From assembly GCA_031277715.1 (NCBI GenBank), contig JAITLW010000007.1, positions 1 through 46,721 on the forward strand: DNA of 46,721 nt, written 5' to 3'. How positions within the stretch are numbered: position 1 is the stretch's first letter; every line of letters starts with the position of its first letter. The notes under the pieces are model-generated. The model was not told the DNA's origin. It ran no database searches and worked only from the letters and a program-made list of their open reading frames with translations. Source of the DNA: Sphingobacterium sp. Its GTDB lineage: Bacteria; Bacteroidota; Bacteroidia; Sphingobacteriales; Sphingobacteriaceae. This document shows, in pieces, positions 8,904 through 16,895 of the stretch. Made by a program: the position numbers and the translations under genes.

Positions 8904-9383
8904 GTGGGTGTATTAAATAAGAATATTTTAAAAAAATTAGGTCAAAAAATTCGAACGCGTCGAGAGGAATTATCCTACTCACAGGCCGACGTTGCCAATA
9001 TGACTGGGGTAACGACCGTTACTGTATTGTCGCTTGAAAAGGGGAGGGGAACAACACTTAATAATTTTTTACTTATTTGCCGCGCCTTGCAAATCCAACC
9101 ACGTGAAGCCTTTGAACTGGATATTGAACTGGTCGCTCCTTTTGGTCTCTCGCCAGATTCTCAAAAACGTGCTGAAAAGAACCAAAAATTAGATCGCCTA
9201 GTATATTCAACTGATTTTTTTGAAATACCAAGGCGTGTATCGGAGGTGATAAAAGAGCTTGGTGCAGATAAAGCCGATAGCAATAAATACTCGGTCTACC
9301 TGACAAGCTATTGCAAAGAAGGAGCATTAGATTATATCAAAGAAGGGAATTATAAGAAGTATTTGAAAAAGGAGAAAAGATAG
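8904..9383 (+). CDS. XRE-family helix-turn-helix transcriptional regulator
   Basis: A DNA-binding regulator of 159 residues. A Cro/C1-type helix-turn-helix lies at about 11-67 (LGQKIRTRREELSYSQADVA, then TVTVLSLEKGRGTTLNNFLL). The C-terminal 90 residues are of unknown type. The start is taken as GTG at 8904 because no ATG occurs in frame until residue 33, inside the helix-turn-helix. A 14-bp palindrome just upstream is a candidate operator. There is no toxin-like partner next to it, so a toxin-antitoxin role is not supported. Confidence 0.82.
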   Translation: MGVLNKNILKKLGQKIRTRREELSYSQADVANMTGVTTVTVLSLEKGRGTTLNNFLLICRALQIQPREAFELDIELVAPFGLSPDSQKRAEKNQKLDRLVYSTDFFEIPRRVSEVIKELGADKADSNKYSVYLTSYCKEGALDYIKEGNYKKYLKKEKR

Positions 9384-9457
9384 CCTTCGTATTTAAACTC
9401 CGTTTGCCCTTCAAAATATTTTGATTATGTTTACGGAGTTACCAATAAATTACTGAT

Positions 9458-10828
9458 ATGGCCAATGTAACTTGGATAAAAGCTCCTATTCTATTTGTAT
9501 TATTCTTGACTTTTTTTTCCGTTAATGCTCAGACGAATTTTCTTGAACGAGCAGATTACGATAGCATACGAACGGTTGCAAATAAGCAGAATAAGTTGAT
9601 GTTTTTATTGGTACATGAACAGAATGAAAGTTTTGAGTTTCTAAAAGCATCAGTCTCTAAAAAGAATAAAGAGTATATCGGTGATAAGTTTGTATCGGGC
9701 ATCGTACAGGTAAAGCGGGAGGATTTTCAACATTCCCTCCGTAAAGGATTTTATTTGACTAGACCAGTATATCTTTTTACAGATAACGAAGGATATCCAG
9801 TTCTGCGGTATGATAGGCCTATTATGGATGAGCAACTATTGTTGCAACTAGCTGATTCAGCTTATACGCTGGCGAAGGGAGAAACTTTAGGTAAACTGTT
9901 AAAGCAATATCAGAAAGGGGTACGTAACAGGGGATTATTGACGAAGCTGTTGACCCAATACCAGTTTTTCAATTACTATGCTGATCAGCGGATATTGAAT
10001 GATTATCTTTCACAGCTGACTGTTCAAGAGTTGAATAACTTTGAAACAGTGGTTTTTTTAATGAAAAGCGGACCGGTATATAATGGGAATGTTTACAAAT
10101 TGGCCCGTACCAATGCCAAGATGGTGGATAGTCTATATGCAACGTTACCCTTACTAGCTCGTCAGGATATCAATAATCGTATTATTCAACAAACGTTTAG
10201 ACAGTCTTTAGAGTCTTCTAACTACTATCTGGCACAAGAGTTACAAGGATTTGTCAGCGGTAGCTGGAGTCCTAATTATCTACGTGCAAATAGTAGTGGA
10301 TCTTATTATCCGATGGAGTATAAGCGTCTGACTAAGGATAGCCTGGGATACGTCAACATGGCGAGAAATTATTATAATGTGAATTATTATCGCGTTGCCA
10401 TAGACTCTTTAGCACGGATAGACTATGCCGTGGAGCGGAAAATTAATGTTTCGCGTTATCAGTGGCAATTAAATCGCGTAGAAAATGAAGCGTTTCAGGA
10501 ATGGTTTAAGGTATCTGAATCGAGGTACAAGTATGAGCATGCGCAACATCTGAGTTATGGCGCTCGACAGATATTGGCATTTTCTAAAGATAATATGGAT
10601 GCATTGAATGATGCTATCCGATGGCAGACCAAAGCCATCGAACAGTCTCCGCGAAACGGATTGTATTACCACACCCTAGCTATGTTATTATATAAGGTTG
10701 GTTTTTCTGCTCAGGCTGAAGCAGAGCTTTTGCGCGCAAAGGAGCTCTATAAACGGGACAAGGTAAAATATCAAGAAATAGAAGCTTTACTAAAACAGAT
10801 GAAATCCAATAAAGGACTCATCATTTAG
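9458..10828 (+). CDS. Secreted thioredoxin-fold-like protein with C-terminal TPR-like region
   Basis: A 456-residue predicted periplasmic protein. The signal peptide ends at about VNAQ (residue 25). Residues of about 30-140 resemble a thioredoxin-like fold: a helix SIRTVANKQNK, a strand LMFLLVHE, and RPVYLFTDNEGYPV where a cis-Pro is expected. The protein contains no cysteine at all, so it cannot be a disulfide oxidoreductase. The middle is rich in Tyr, Asn and Gln. Residues of about 385-450 look like one or two tetratricopeptide-type helical pairs (NGLYYHTLAMLLYKVG). Its last 8 bases overlap the convergent MORN/TonB-C gene. Fold assignment is by eye. Confidence 0.6.
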   Translation: MANVTWIKAPILFVLFLTFFSVNAQTNFLERADYDSIRTVANKQNKLMFLLVHEQNESFEFLKASVSKKNKEYIGDKFVSGIVQVKREDFQHSLRKGFYLTRPVYLFTDNEGYPVLRYDRPIMDEQLLLQLADSAYTLAKGETLGKLLKQYQKGVRNRGLLTKLLTQYQFFNYYADQRILNDYLSQLTVQELNNFETVVFLMKSGPVYNGNVYKLARTNAKMVDSLYATLPLLARQDINNRIIQQTFRQSLESSNYYLAQELQGFVSGSWSPNYLRANSSGSYYPMEYKRLTKDSLGYVNMARNYYNVNYYRVAIDSLARIDYAVERKINVSRYQWQLNRVENEAFQEWFKVSESRYKYEHAQHLSYGARQILAFSKDNMDALNDAIRWQTKAIEQSPRNGLYYHTLAMLLYKVGFSAQAEAELLRAKELYKRDKVKYQEIEALLKQMKSNKGLII

Positions 10829-11816
10829 TTAAATTCAGGCGTATAGGGAGCGTGTAAGCCACGCGAACAGGTATACCTCTTAGATAGCCAGGTGTCCAAT
10901 CGCTTGCTGCTTCTATAACTTCTATACCAGCATTTCCTGTTCCATATCCTAGGTCGTTAATGATTTTATAGTCCGTTGTTTTGCCCGTTTTTTCAACCAC
11001 AAAACTGATGGTTACTTGGCCTACGACTCCAGCCATTAGGGCTTCCTTAGGGTATCTATAGTTCTTGCCGATAAACATTCTTAATTGTTGAATCCCACCC
11101 GGATATTCTGGTTGGATTTGTTTTTTTGTATACTTTGTTTTCTGTCCAAGGCTATCGGTGGTTTCTCCAGTTACAATTATACCTTCTTCATACTGTTCTT
11201 CAAATCGATACTTACCTTTCAATATGGTGCCTTTCCAGTGACCTACCCGTACGCCATTCGCATAGTCACCTTGTTCAATGTCGTTATCTTTGTCCACAAA
11301 TCTGGCTGTTCCGTTACCATTTATGATTTGAATGTTGTTGAGGGAGTCTGAATAGTAGATCAAGCGACTAACCAATTCGCTATCGGTTATTGAATCTGGG
11401 GTTGCTTTATCTTTTAAATATACTCTACTTTCCTTTAGCACTCCATTTCTATAGTATCTTTTGGCAGTATCTACTAGTTTGTTTTGGCTATAATTTAGTG
11501 TAGCCTCAACTATTTCATTGTCATAGTATGTTTCTACTATCCCTTCAAACTGTAATCTTCCAGCATCTAGAGACTTCACCCAGCCGTGTCGCTTTAAATT
11601 GCTATTAGGATAATATTCGTTTAATTCATAGAGGCCGATGTCATTAGGGGTAATACTTAATATTCTTGTATAGTCGGCTGAATCTTTTAAAGCAGTAAGG
11701 CCACCGTTTTTCTTCATATAGGTTACAATTGTTTCCTGTGCTTTTAGCGGTTTTATGCAAAATAAAAAAAGGAATACGACCACATATTTACTAATAAAGA
11801 AAAGGGATTGTTTCAT
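10821..11816 (-). CDS. Secreted MORN-repeat protein with TonB C-terminal domain (paralog 1)
   Basis: A 331-residue exported protein whose molecular role is not established. It has a signal peptide ending LKAQ (about residue 26) and YwqK/MORN-like repeats (about 60-220; YYPNSNLKRHGWV, RYYRNGVLKE, ANGVRVGHWKG). The TonB C-terminal domain is at about 235-329 (YPGGIQQLRMFIGKNYRYP, FVVEKTGKT, NDLGYGTG). It lacks the usual TonB proline-rich spacer and shows a cleavable-looking signal instead of an anchor, so true energy transduction is doubtful. More than half of its residues match the gene at 15112-16104. Its stop overlaps the convergent gene. Confidence 0.82.
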   Translation of the reverse strand: MKQSLFFISKYVVVFLFLFCIKPLKAQETIVTYMKKNGGLTALKDSADYTRILSITPNDIGLYELNEYYPNSNLKRHGWVKSLDAGRLQFEGIVETYYDNEIVEATLNYSQNKLVDTAKRYYRNGVLKESRVYLKDKATPDSITDSELVSRLIYYSDSLNNIQIINGNGTARFVDKDNDIEQGDYANGVRVGHWKGTILKGKYRFEEQYEEGIIVTGETTDSLGQKTKYTKKQIQPEYPGGIQQLRMFIGKNYRYPKEALMAGVVGQVTISFVVEKTGKTTDYKIINDLGYGTGNAGIEVIEAASDWTPGYLRGIPVRVAYTLPIRLNLTK

Positions 11817-11849
11817 ATGTATATAATTTGATTTTCAGTTGTCATATGG

Positions 11850-11902
11850 AATATCCAAATCATTTTCATCCGTGTTTGTGTAGCCATTGCTACATGGATA
11901 TT
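11850..11902. promoter_or_regulatory. Nested inverted repeats in divergent intergenic region
   Basis: TGTAGC (11879-11884) pairs with GCTACA (11889-11894). Directly outside, AATATCCA (11850-11857) matches TGGATATT (11895-11902). They lie between the divergent paralog 1 and AraC-type genes and could be operator sites. No binding protein is known. Confidence 0.3.
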
Positions 11903-12072
11903 TCATAATGTTCTAATTGTTGCTGTTTTTTGATAATACAAACATATTCAAATTTTATTGATGTACAATATAAAAACTAAATACAAGAGGTTAAATTCAA
12001 TGATCTCATTTTTAGTGTTTTCCGTTATTTTCTTCTTATCTTAGGTCAATATCAATTATGACTTAAACTGCT

Positions 12073-13062
12073 ATGTCACAGAAGGAACGCTCCCTATTGT
12101 GGAAACAGGTGCTGTCTGCTAGGCCCGACCCCCGAGATATACGGAATACCATGCATCTCTCGGTATTCTCCCAAGGGGGGATGTCGAGTCCTGCAGAGGG
12201 AATGCATATGATTGAATCCCAGATGGAGGATATTACCATTTTAGAGATTAAGGGAAAAGCTCCACACCTACAGGCCGTAGCGTTGCCCTTGAGAAGTAAT
12301 GAAATATTATGGCTCTGTATACAGCTGCATGGTAAGACGGTGTTCCCTAATGGAGTAAGCAGTTACGCTGATAAGGTACTTTCCTTTATAACAAATCCCA
12401 GTAGCTATTCACTGACATTAGCAGAAGACAGGCAATGGGTATTATTCTTTGGGCTCTCCGGCACTTCGAGGTTGCAGCTGCTGGCAGAACTACCATCCTT
12501 GCGGCAAGCCTACGAAAAGCAACAGAAAAACATATTACAAGCGGTATCTATTTCCTATCTCGAACGGCAGATCATTGAGGGGCTTTGTAAGAAGGCATTG
12601 GGGCCATTCAATGCGCTGTACCAAACTGGTGTGGCGATAGGCAAGCTATTTGACAACTATACATTTCAATTGACGAAGGCTCGGGCCTTGTCTACAGAGG
12701 AGCTCCTGATTCAGACCTATCATCGTGCACTCGCTTATGTCCAAGAACATTATCTATCCGAGGGACTGACACGGGATAAGATTGCAGAGGAATTAGGGGT
12801 GTCGCCACGCAATCTGACACGGGCATTTGAAGGACGTGACAAGGGGCTGAAGGCGACCATACTGATCGCAAGATTGTACAAAGGTAGAGAACTATTACAG
12901 ACGCAGCATGCGCTATCCATTGAAGAGATCTCAAGGATGTTGCACTTTTGGGATTCCAAGCACTTTGCTGTGCAGTACAAGAAGTGTTTCCACCGTTCGC
13001 CGAGGGAGGATCGTAAAGAAGGAATGCCTCTGATAAAGAAGCTCATTGATAAGAAGAGATAG
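12073..13062 (+). CDS. AraC-family transcriptional regulator
   Basis: A 329-residue regulator. The C-terminal AraC/XylS domain (about 210-315) has two helix-turn-helix units: LTRDKIAEELGVSPRNLTRA, and a second around SIEEISRMLHFWDSKHFAVQ with the family-typical end YKKCFHRSPRE. The N-terminal 200 residues are a beta-rich sensor-like region without a recognised ligand motif. ATG start. Its TAG stop (13060-13062) falls in the first core of the 21-bp array. AraC itself binds tandem half-sites 21 bp apart, so this protein could bind the array; that link is an inference from position and spacing. Confidence 0.85.
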   Translation: MSQKERSLLWKQVLSARPDPRDIRNTMHLSVFSQGGMSSPAEGMHMIESQMEDITILEIKGKAPHLQAVALPLRSNEILWLCIQLHGKTVFPNGVSSYADKVLSFITNPSSYSLTLAEDRQWVLFFGLSGTSRLQLLAELPSLRQAYEKQQKNILQAVSISYLERQIIEGLCKKALGPFNALYQTGVAIGKLFDNYTFQLTKARALSTEELLIQTYHRALAYVQEHYLSEGLTRDKIAEELGVSPRNLTRAFEGRDKGLKATILIARLYKGRELLQTQHALSIEEISRMLHFWDSKHFAVQYKKCFHRSPREDRKEGMPLIKKLIDKKR

Positions 13063-13423
13063 CGCTTTGGGAAGACACGCTAGGGGATAGCTGCTGTGCG
13101 CTAGCGTGGCGCCTGTTTTCGCTAGTTCGTAACAGCCAGGCGTTAACGCCTTAGCACCGGGAGCTAGCGTGTATACGCTATGCGCTAGGGAGCGGAATCG
13201 GAGTGCTAGCGTTTGTACAAGAAACGCTGACGCCTAAGCCCGAGGAGCTATCGTACAAGGTGTAAGCGTTAGCGTCTATAGTCTGTGCGTAGGCGCGTAG
13301 GCTCTGCACGCTAGTGATTGTATCGCAAGCGCTAGCGTGTCGTTTCAGAATGCTAGTGTATAGACTCGGGGCGCTAGCGTTTCACCTCTGCACGCTAGCG
13401 TGTGGAGGCTAGGATGTAGCTCG
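13056..13423. repeat. Phased 21-bp degenerate repeat array (about 18 units, GCTAGC core)
   Basis: Every 21 bases from 13058 to 13415 a GCTAGC-like core recurs: 13058, 13079, 13100, 13121, 13142, 13163, 13184, 13205, 13226, 13247, 13268, 13289, 13310, 13331, 13352, 13373, 13394, 13415. Six are exact, eight have one mismatch, four have two or three. The unit is a 10-bp near-palindrome (best ACGCTAGCGT at 13392) plus 11 bp that mostly differ between units; the CTCTGCACGCTAG context recurs at 13289-13310 and 13373-13394. No indel breaks the phase over about 360 bases. Stops in all frames exclude coding. The array is visibly richer in GC than its flanks. Function unknown; protein-binding sites on one DNA face (two helical turns) are a possibility. 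Confidence 0.85.
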
Positions 13424-13654
13424 AAATAATTCCGTTGATCGAGGGATGAATGATGTAAAAAGTGGGTTTAAAATGATTTCAAGGTATGTTTTTTAGTAAT
13501 AAAGCATGAAAAATGGAGTAAAAAAGGTTTAAAAAAGGGCAAAAAGATTTTATTGTCCCCCTCAAACTTGGCCCAAAAACAAACCTTTTAGGCTGTTTTA
13601 GGGCACATCTTTGTAATGAGTTTATTAATTATTATTTATTTAAAATTTAACAAA
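13424..13654. other. A-rich leader between repeat array and FnIII-like gene
   Basis: This stretch holds runs of A/G-rich sequence and a -7-like CATCTTTG (13606-13613; one mismatch to TAnnTTTG). No convincing -33 element is visible. If this is the promoter, transcription would begin near 13618 and favour the ATG at 13655 over the one at 13616. Confidence 0.35.
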
Positions 13655-14263
13655 ATGATTAAACCAAATTACAGAAGCAAAGATGCAACAGAGTTGTTGA
13701 ACTATGCAGAACACATCTTGAAGAAGATGACAGAGAATGCCACGATGTTTGTTGAACCGGCTCCAGCCCTAACCGTATTGGACACGGCTCTTACAGCTTA
13801 TCGTGCAGCCTATGCTGAGGCTACGCATCGCGACATGAGGGCGGTGGTTCTGAAAGGGCAAAAGGGGAAGGACTTGCAGCAGGTCATCTATAGGCTATCC
13901 CACTATGTGGATGCCCAAGCCCTAGGTGATCCGAGCATTATTTTGGCTGCTGGGTATAGACCGTCAAAATCAACGCAGAACAGGGTAGGGCGTACACCTA
14001 AGGCGACGGGACTGATTGTCAAAAACCTGGAAGTGGGTAGTGGTATCTTGCGGATAAGGGTGCTTCCGTGGAAGCAAGCGAGACTGTATCAGTACGAACA
14101 TCGTAAGAAAGGTACAGAAGAGTGGTCAAGTATGCTGCATAGCAACTCCGTCTTGGAGCTTAGCGGGCTTGATCGCTTGCAGGAATATGAGTTTAGAGCC
14201 TCGTATCTCGGCAGGGATACAACGACCAATTTTAGTGACATCGTGACGGCATTGGTCGTTTAA
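13655..14263 (+). CDS. Helical plus fibronectin type III-like domain protein
   Basis: A 202-residue protein of unknown function, counted from ATG 13655; an in-frame ATG at 13616 would add a 13-residue hydrophobic lead. Residues 1-105 are helical and end in a LSHYVDAQALGDPSIILAAG pattern that I recall from small Bacteroidota proteins annotated only as FnIII-containing. Residues of about 115-200 look like one fibronectin III fold (YQYEHRKKGTEEWSSM, LSGLDRLQEYEFRASYLG). No signal peptide, nuclease or transposase motif is visible. It lies about 230 bases after the 21-bp array and ahead of another uncharacterised gene. A 10-bp inverted repeat (14221-14230 with 14251-14260) covers its last codons. 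Confidence 0.7.
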   Translation: MIKPNYRSKDATELLNYAEHILKKMTENATMFVEPAPALTVLDTALTAYRAAYAEATHRDMRAVVLKGQKGKDLQQVIYRLSHYVDAQALGDPSIILAAGYRPSKSTQNRVGRTPKATGLIVKNLEVGSGILRIRVLPWKQARLYQYEHRKKGTEEWSSMLHSNSVLELSGLDRLQEYEFRASYLGRDTTTNFSDIVTALVV

Positions 14264-14274
14264 AGTAAAAAATC

Positions 14275-14318
14275 AGGGACAGGTATATTACAAAAAAGTG
14301 ATGTACCTGTCCCTTTAA
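14275..14318 (+). terminator. Hairpin between the FnIII-like and acidic helical genes
   Basis: AGGGACAGGTA (14275-14285) pairs perfectly with TACCTGTCCCT (14304-14314) over an 18-base loop, followed by TTAAT. It could terminate or attenuate transcription, or stabilise the upstream message. Confidence 0.5.
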
Positions 14319-14329
14319 TCAATAAGGAT

Positions 14330-15013
14330 ATGATGAAAGAAATTAGCACAGAACACGCACTCAGAAGGATCATCTTACTGGTGGATGAAGACAAGATCGC
14401 TCCTGAATTTGAAAAAAGAGCGATCGAAATATATTATGAAATGCATGATCGCATGTTGCAGTGGGAAGAGAGGTTACGTGTCGCTAGGGAGAAGATCCCA
14501 AGTCTAGGTTTTCAGCTCGAACGTATCGAAGAGGTGTATGAGGATGCTAGAGAAAAACTGGAGCATTTGTTGGTGATGATTCCGGAGAATCCAGAGCGTC
14601 CACGGATTAAGATGCAACTTAAGGAGTTTACGCAGGATCTAGATAGGTTACTGTGCGAGTACGTCCCGGAGCTGATTGATCAAGCAGGAGATTTTTACGA
14701 TTATGAGAACTATACTCTTGAAGAAGATACTTGGATGACCGAGGTCGCTTTTAAAGCGTTTGGTGCTGTTTTTGATGATTATAAGAACTGTGCTGTCGAT
14801 ATGGTATCCTTTGATCGGGATCTGGATGATTTCAAAGGTGTACTAGGTCACATCAGAAAGCGGGAAGGTAAGTACTATGACATGATGTACGAATACATCG
14901 ATACCTATACAGACCTAAATGAAAAAATCGACAGTCTATATGATCGGGTAGACGAATTTGATGATACGTTGTTAGAGTTTATAAGAACGGTTACGCCTAA
15001 AGGAGCAGAATAG
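14330..15013 (+). CDS. Acidic helical hypothetical protein
   Basis: A 227-residue protein I do not recognise. It is strongly acidic and nearly all helix-forming, with likely coiled-coil stretches around 25-75 (YEMHDRMLQWEERLRVAREK) and 170-220. It has no signal peptide, membrane helix or catalytic motif. The ATG at 14330 is followed at once by a second ATG (14333); an AGGAT lies just upstream. It follows the FnIII-like gene after a hairpin and ends in its own terminator. It may work with that neighbour, but nothing in the sequence proves this. Confidence 0.68.
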   Translation: MMKEISTEHALRRIILLVDEDKIAPEFEKRAIEIYYEMHDRMLQWEERLRVAREKIPSLGFQLERIEEVYEDAREKLEHLLVMIPENPERPRIKMQLKEFTQDLDRLLCEYVPELIDQAGDFYDYENYTLEEDTWMTEVAFKAFGAVFDDYKNCAVDMVSFDRDLDDFKGVLGHIRKREGKYYDMMYEYIDTYTDLNEKIDSLYDRVDEFDDTLLEFIRTVTPKGAE

Positions 15014-15042
15014 CACGTTGCTGTATCATGGTCTGATATCAA

Positions 15043-15087
15043 GCTTAGAAAGCTAAGATCTATCCTAGATTTCTAAGCCTTTATTTT
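15043..15087 (+). terminator. Terminator hairpin
   Basis: GCTTAGAAA (15043-15051) pairs with TTTCTAAGC (15070-15078), followed by CTTTATTTTG. It lies between the acidic helical gene and convergent paralog 2. Confidence 0.6.
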
Positions 15088-15111
15088 GTCGGTAGGCCAT
15101 AGCAAGAATAA

Positions 15112-16104
15112 TTAGCTAAGGTTTAACTGAATTGGCACATTGTAAGCGACCCGAACCGGAATGCCTCGCCTGTAACCTGGAGTAAAGTCTTTTGCTTTCT
15201 TTAGCACTTCGATGGCTCGCTGTCCCGTACCGTACCCCAAATCATTGATAATTTTGTAACTGGAGGTTTTTCCTGTTTTTTCAACGACAAAGCTGATGAG
15301 TATTTGTCCGGATACATTGGCTTTAATAGCTTCAGTCGGGTATCTATAGTTGTTGCCTATAAACATTCTGAGTTGTTGGATACCTCCCGGATATTCTGGT
15401 TCAACTTCTTTTTGGGTGTACTCGTGACGCTGCCCGATACTGTCTGTTGTTACCCCTTTTTCTAATGTTCCATTTTTGTACCATTCCTCAAACTGAGATT
15501 TTCCGCTGTGAAGAAAGCCAGTCCAATGTCCCTCACGCAGACCGTTTACGTATTTTCCTTTTTCACTTTCGGTCTCATCAAGTATTATCGTAGCAATGCC
15601 ATTGCCGTTGCTGACCTGAACATGCCCCAACGAGTCTGCATAATAGAGGAGCCTGGTCGATAGATCCGTAGGTGAAAGGTCAGCAGGGGAAGTGGTAGGT
15701 TTTAAATACACGATGATCTCTTTTATCTCCCCGTTTCTATAATATCTTTTTACGGTATCCATGAGTTTATCGTTATTATATTGATAGGTGGCTTTTAGCG
15801 CTTTATTATCATAATAGTCTTTTACAAGTCCCTCAAAACGCAGTCGTTTAGGGTCAGGAGCCTTAACCCAGGCATGACGCTTTAAGTTGCCATTAGGATA
15901 GTATTCGTTAAGTTGGTACAAACCGATAGCATTAGGTTGGATATGCAATATGCTGGTGTATGCCGCGGAGTCTTTGAGGGAAGTGAAACCGCCATCTTTT
16001 TTTATATAAGTGACAATGGTTTCCTGGGCGTGCAACAGGTTGGTTAAGCTTATGAATAATAGAACTAGGAGAGATTTATTGATATAGAAAAGTGTATGTT
16101 TCAT
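15112..16104 (-). CDS. Secreted MORN-repeat protein with TonB C-terminal domain (paralog 2)
   Basis: A 330-residue exported protein closely related to the one at 10821-11816 along its whole length. It shares the signal peptide (ending LLHAQ), the ETIVTY opening, the MORN-like repeats (YYPNGNLKRHAWV, RYYRNGEIKE, VNGLREGHWTG) and the TonB C-terminal domain (about 234-329; YPGGIQQLRMFIGNNYRYP). It too lacks a proline-rich spacer. Both copies face left and bracket the AraC-array-FnIII block, so they look like a duplication between which that block sits. The role is unknown; YwqK-like MORN repeats are often labelled antitoxin-like, but no toxin is adjacent. Confidence 0.82.
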   Translation of the reverse strand: MKHTLFYINKSLLVLLFISLTNLLHAQETIVTYIKKDGGFTSLKDSAAYTSILHIQPNAIGLYQLNEYYPNGNLKRHAWVKAPDPKRLRFEGLVKDYYDNKALKATYQYNNDKLMDTVKRYYRNGEIKEIIVYLKPTTSPADLSPTDLSTRLLYYADSLGHVQVSNGNGIATIILDETESEKGKYVNGLREGHWTGFLHSGKSQFEEWYKNGTLEKGVTTDSIGQRHEYTQKEVEPEYPGGIQQLRMFIGNNYRYPTEAIKANVSGQILISFVVEKTGKTSSYKIINDLGYGTGQRAIEVLKKAKDFTPGYRRGIPVRVAYNVPIQLNLS

Positions 16105-16239
16105 TCTTTCTGCTTGCTTACCGATTTTTAGATGCTATATATACAAACATAAGTAAAATAAAAAATATCAAACTTTGACTAAATAGTATGATTAGAGGGC
16201 TAATTGCGTTTCTCTGACACAGGTTGTAGTTTAAATATG

Positions 16240-16247
16240 TACTTTTG
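16240..16247 (+). promoter_or_regulatory. -7 promoter element TACTTTTG
   Basis: Matches the Bacteroidota -7 consensus TAnnTTTG and lies 16 bases before the ATG at 16264. That argues against the upstream in-frame ATG at 16204. The -33 element is weak. Confidence 0.5.
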
Positions 16248-16263
16248 TGCATATTTTTTAGTT

Positions 16264-16764
16264 ATGAGCGATAAGGCAAGAAAAATTTTTCTAGGAATCT
16301 GTATCATTGTTCCATTTGTGGTCTACTGTGCGATTTATTATTCATCGATGATCAAAAATGCTCCTTACCGGTTTTCGGATTTTGAATCCATTGAGATTAC
16401 GTATGGTACGCCCGGAGAGATGTTGAATACATACAATTCTAAGACAAAGATCTATCACTATCTGACAAAGGACAATGAGGTGTTGACAGATACATTGAAA
16501 ATGCGGGACAACGACTTGTTGTACTTACACCGCAAAGCGATGGAGTTGGGATTTTGGAACGTCGATGATGACATGACTACACCACGGAAAGATTCTACCG
16601 AAGGAAAGCAAGTGCCGCGTTATATATTGAAGTTTACCTACAAAGAGAAGTCTAAAGAGGTAACACTGGATGCGGATTATGCAGGTACACAAAAAATGAA
16701 AGATGCCGCCAAATCGACTATTGATGCAGTATTAACAATGATAGCTGAGGTTAAGGCGAGATAA
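16264..16764 (+). CDS. Hypothetical membrane-anchored protein
   Basis: A 166-residue protein with a short basic N-terminus, one membrane helix (about 7-26) and a soluble C-terminal part that is probably periplasmic. Function not recognised. The soluble domain has the pattern of small beta-rich DUFs (IEITYGTPGEML near the start, YILKFTYKEKSKEVTLD later). The start at 16264 is chosen because a -7 box sits between it and the upstream in-frame ATG at 16204. A strong terminator follows. Confidence 0.65.
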   Translation: MSDKARKIFLGICIIVPFVVYCAIYYSSMIKNAPYRFSDFESIEITYGTPGEMLNTYNSKTKIYHYLTKDNEVLTDTLKMRDNDLLYLHRKAMELGFWNVDDDMTTPRKDSTEGKQVPRYILKFTYKEKSKEVTLDADYAGTQKMKDAAKSTIDAVLTMIAEVKAR

Positions 16765-16786
16765 ATAAAAATATTTTTAAGTTATT

Positions 16787-16817
16787 AAAGGCAAGGTAGT
16801 TATATCTTGCCTTTTTT
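16787..16817 (+). terminator. Rho-independent terminator
   Basis: AAAGGCAAG (16787-16795) pairs with CTTGCCTTT (16806-16814), and the run continues as T through 16817. Confidence 0.75.
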
Positions 16818-16895
16818 AGTTAATAATGGTTAAAAGCTTTTTTATGAAAATTAATTTGAATATTATTGCGTCCATAAACTTTAAAACATAAAAAT

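Noticed and set aside
8904..9383. Toxin-antitoxin module
   Set aside because: The XRE regulator has no small toxin-like gene beside it; its neighbours are a DoxX-type and a secreted 456-residue protein.
13056..13423. CRISPR array
   Set aside because: Units are 21 bp with only about 10 conserved, degenerate bases; CRISPR repeats are longer and nearly identical, and no cas gene is present.
13056..13423. Coding heptapeptide repeat
   Set aside because: A 21-bp period could encode 7-residue repeats, but one frame reads TAG in most cores and the other frames on both strands also meet stops within a few units.
10821..16104. Composite transposon bounded by the two paralogs
   Set aside because: The flanking genes encode secreted TonB-C proteins, not transposases, and no terminal inverted repeats or target duplications were seen.
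16204..16263. Upstream ATG at 16204 for the membrane-anchored protein
   Set aside because: A -7 promoter box lies between it and the ATG at 16264, and the extra residues break the N-terminal anchor pattern.
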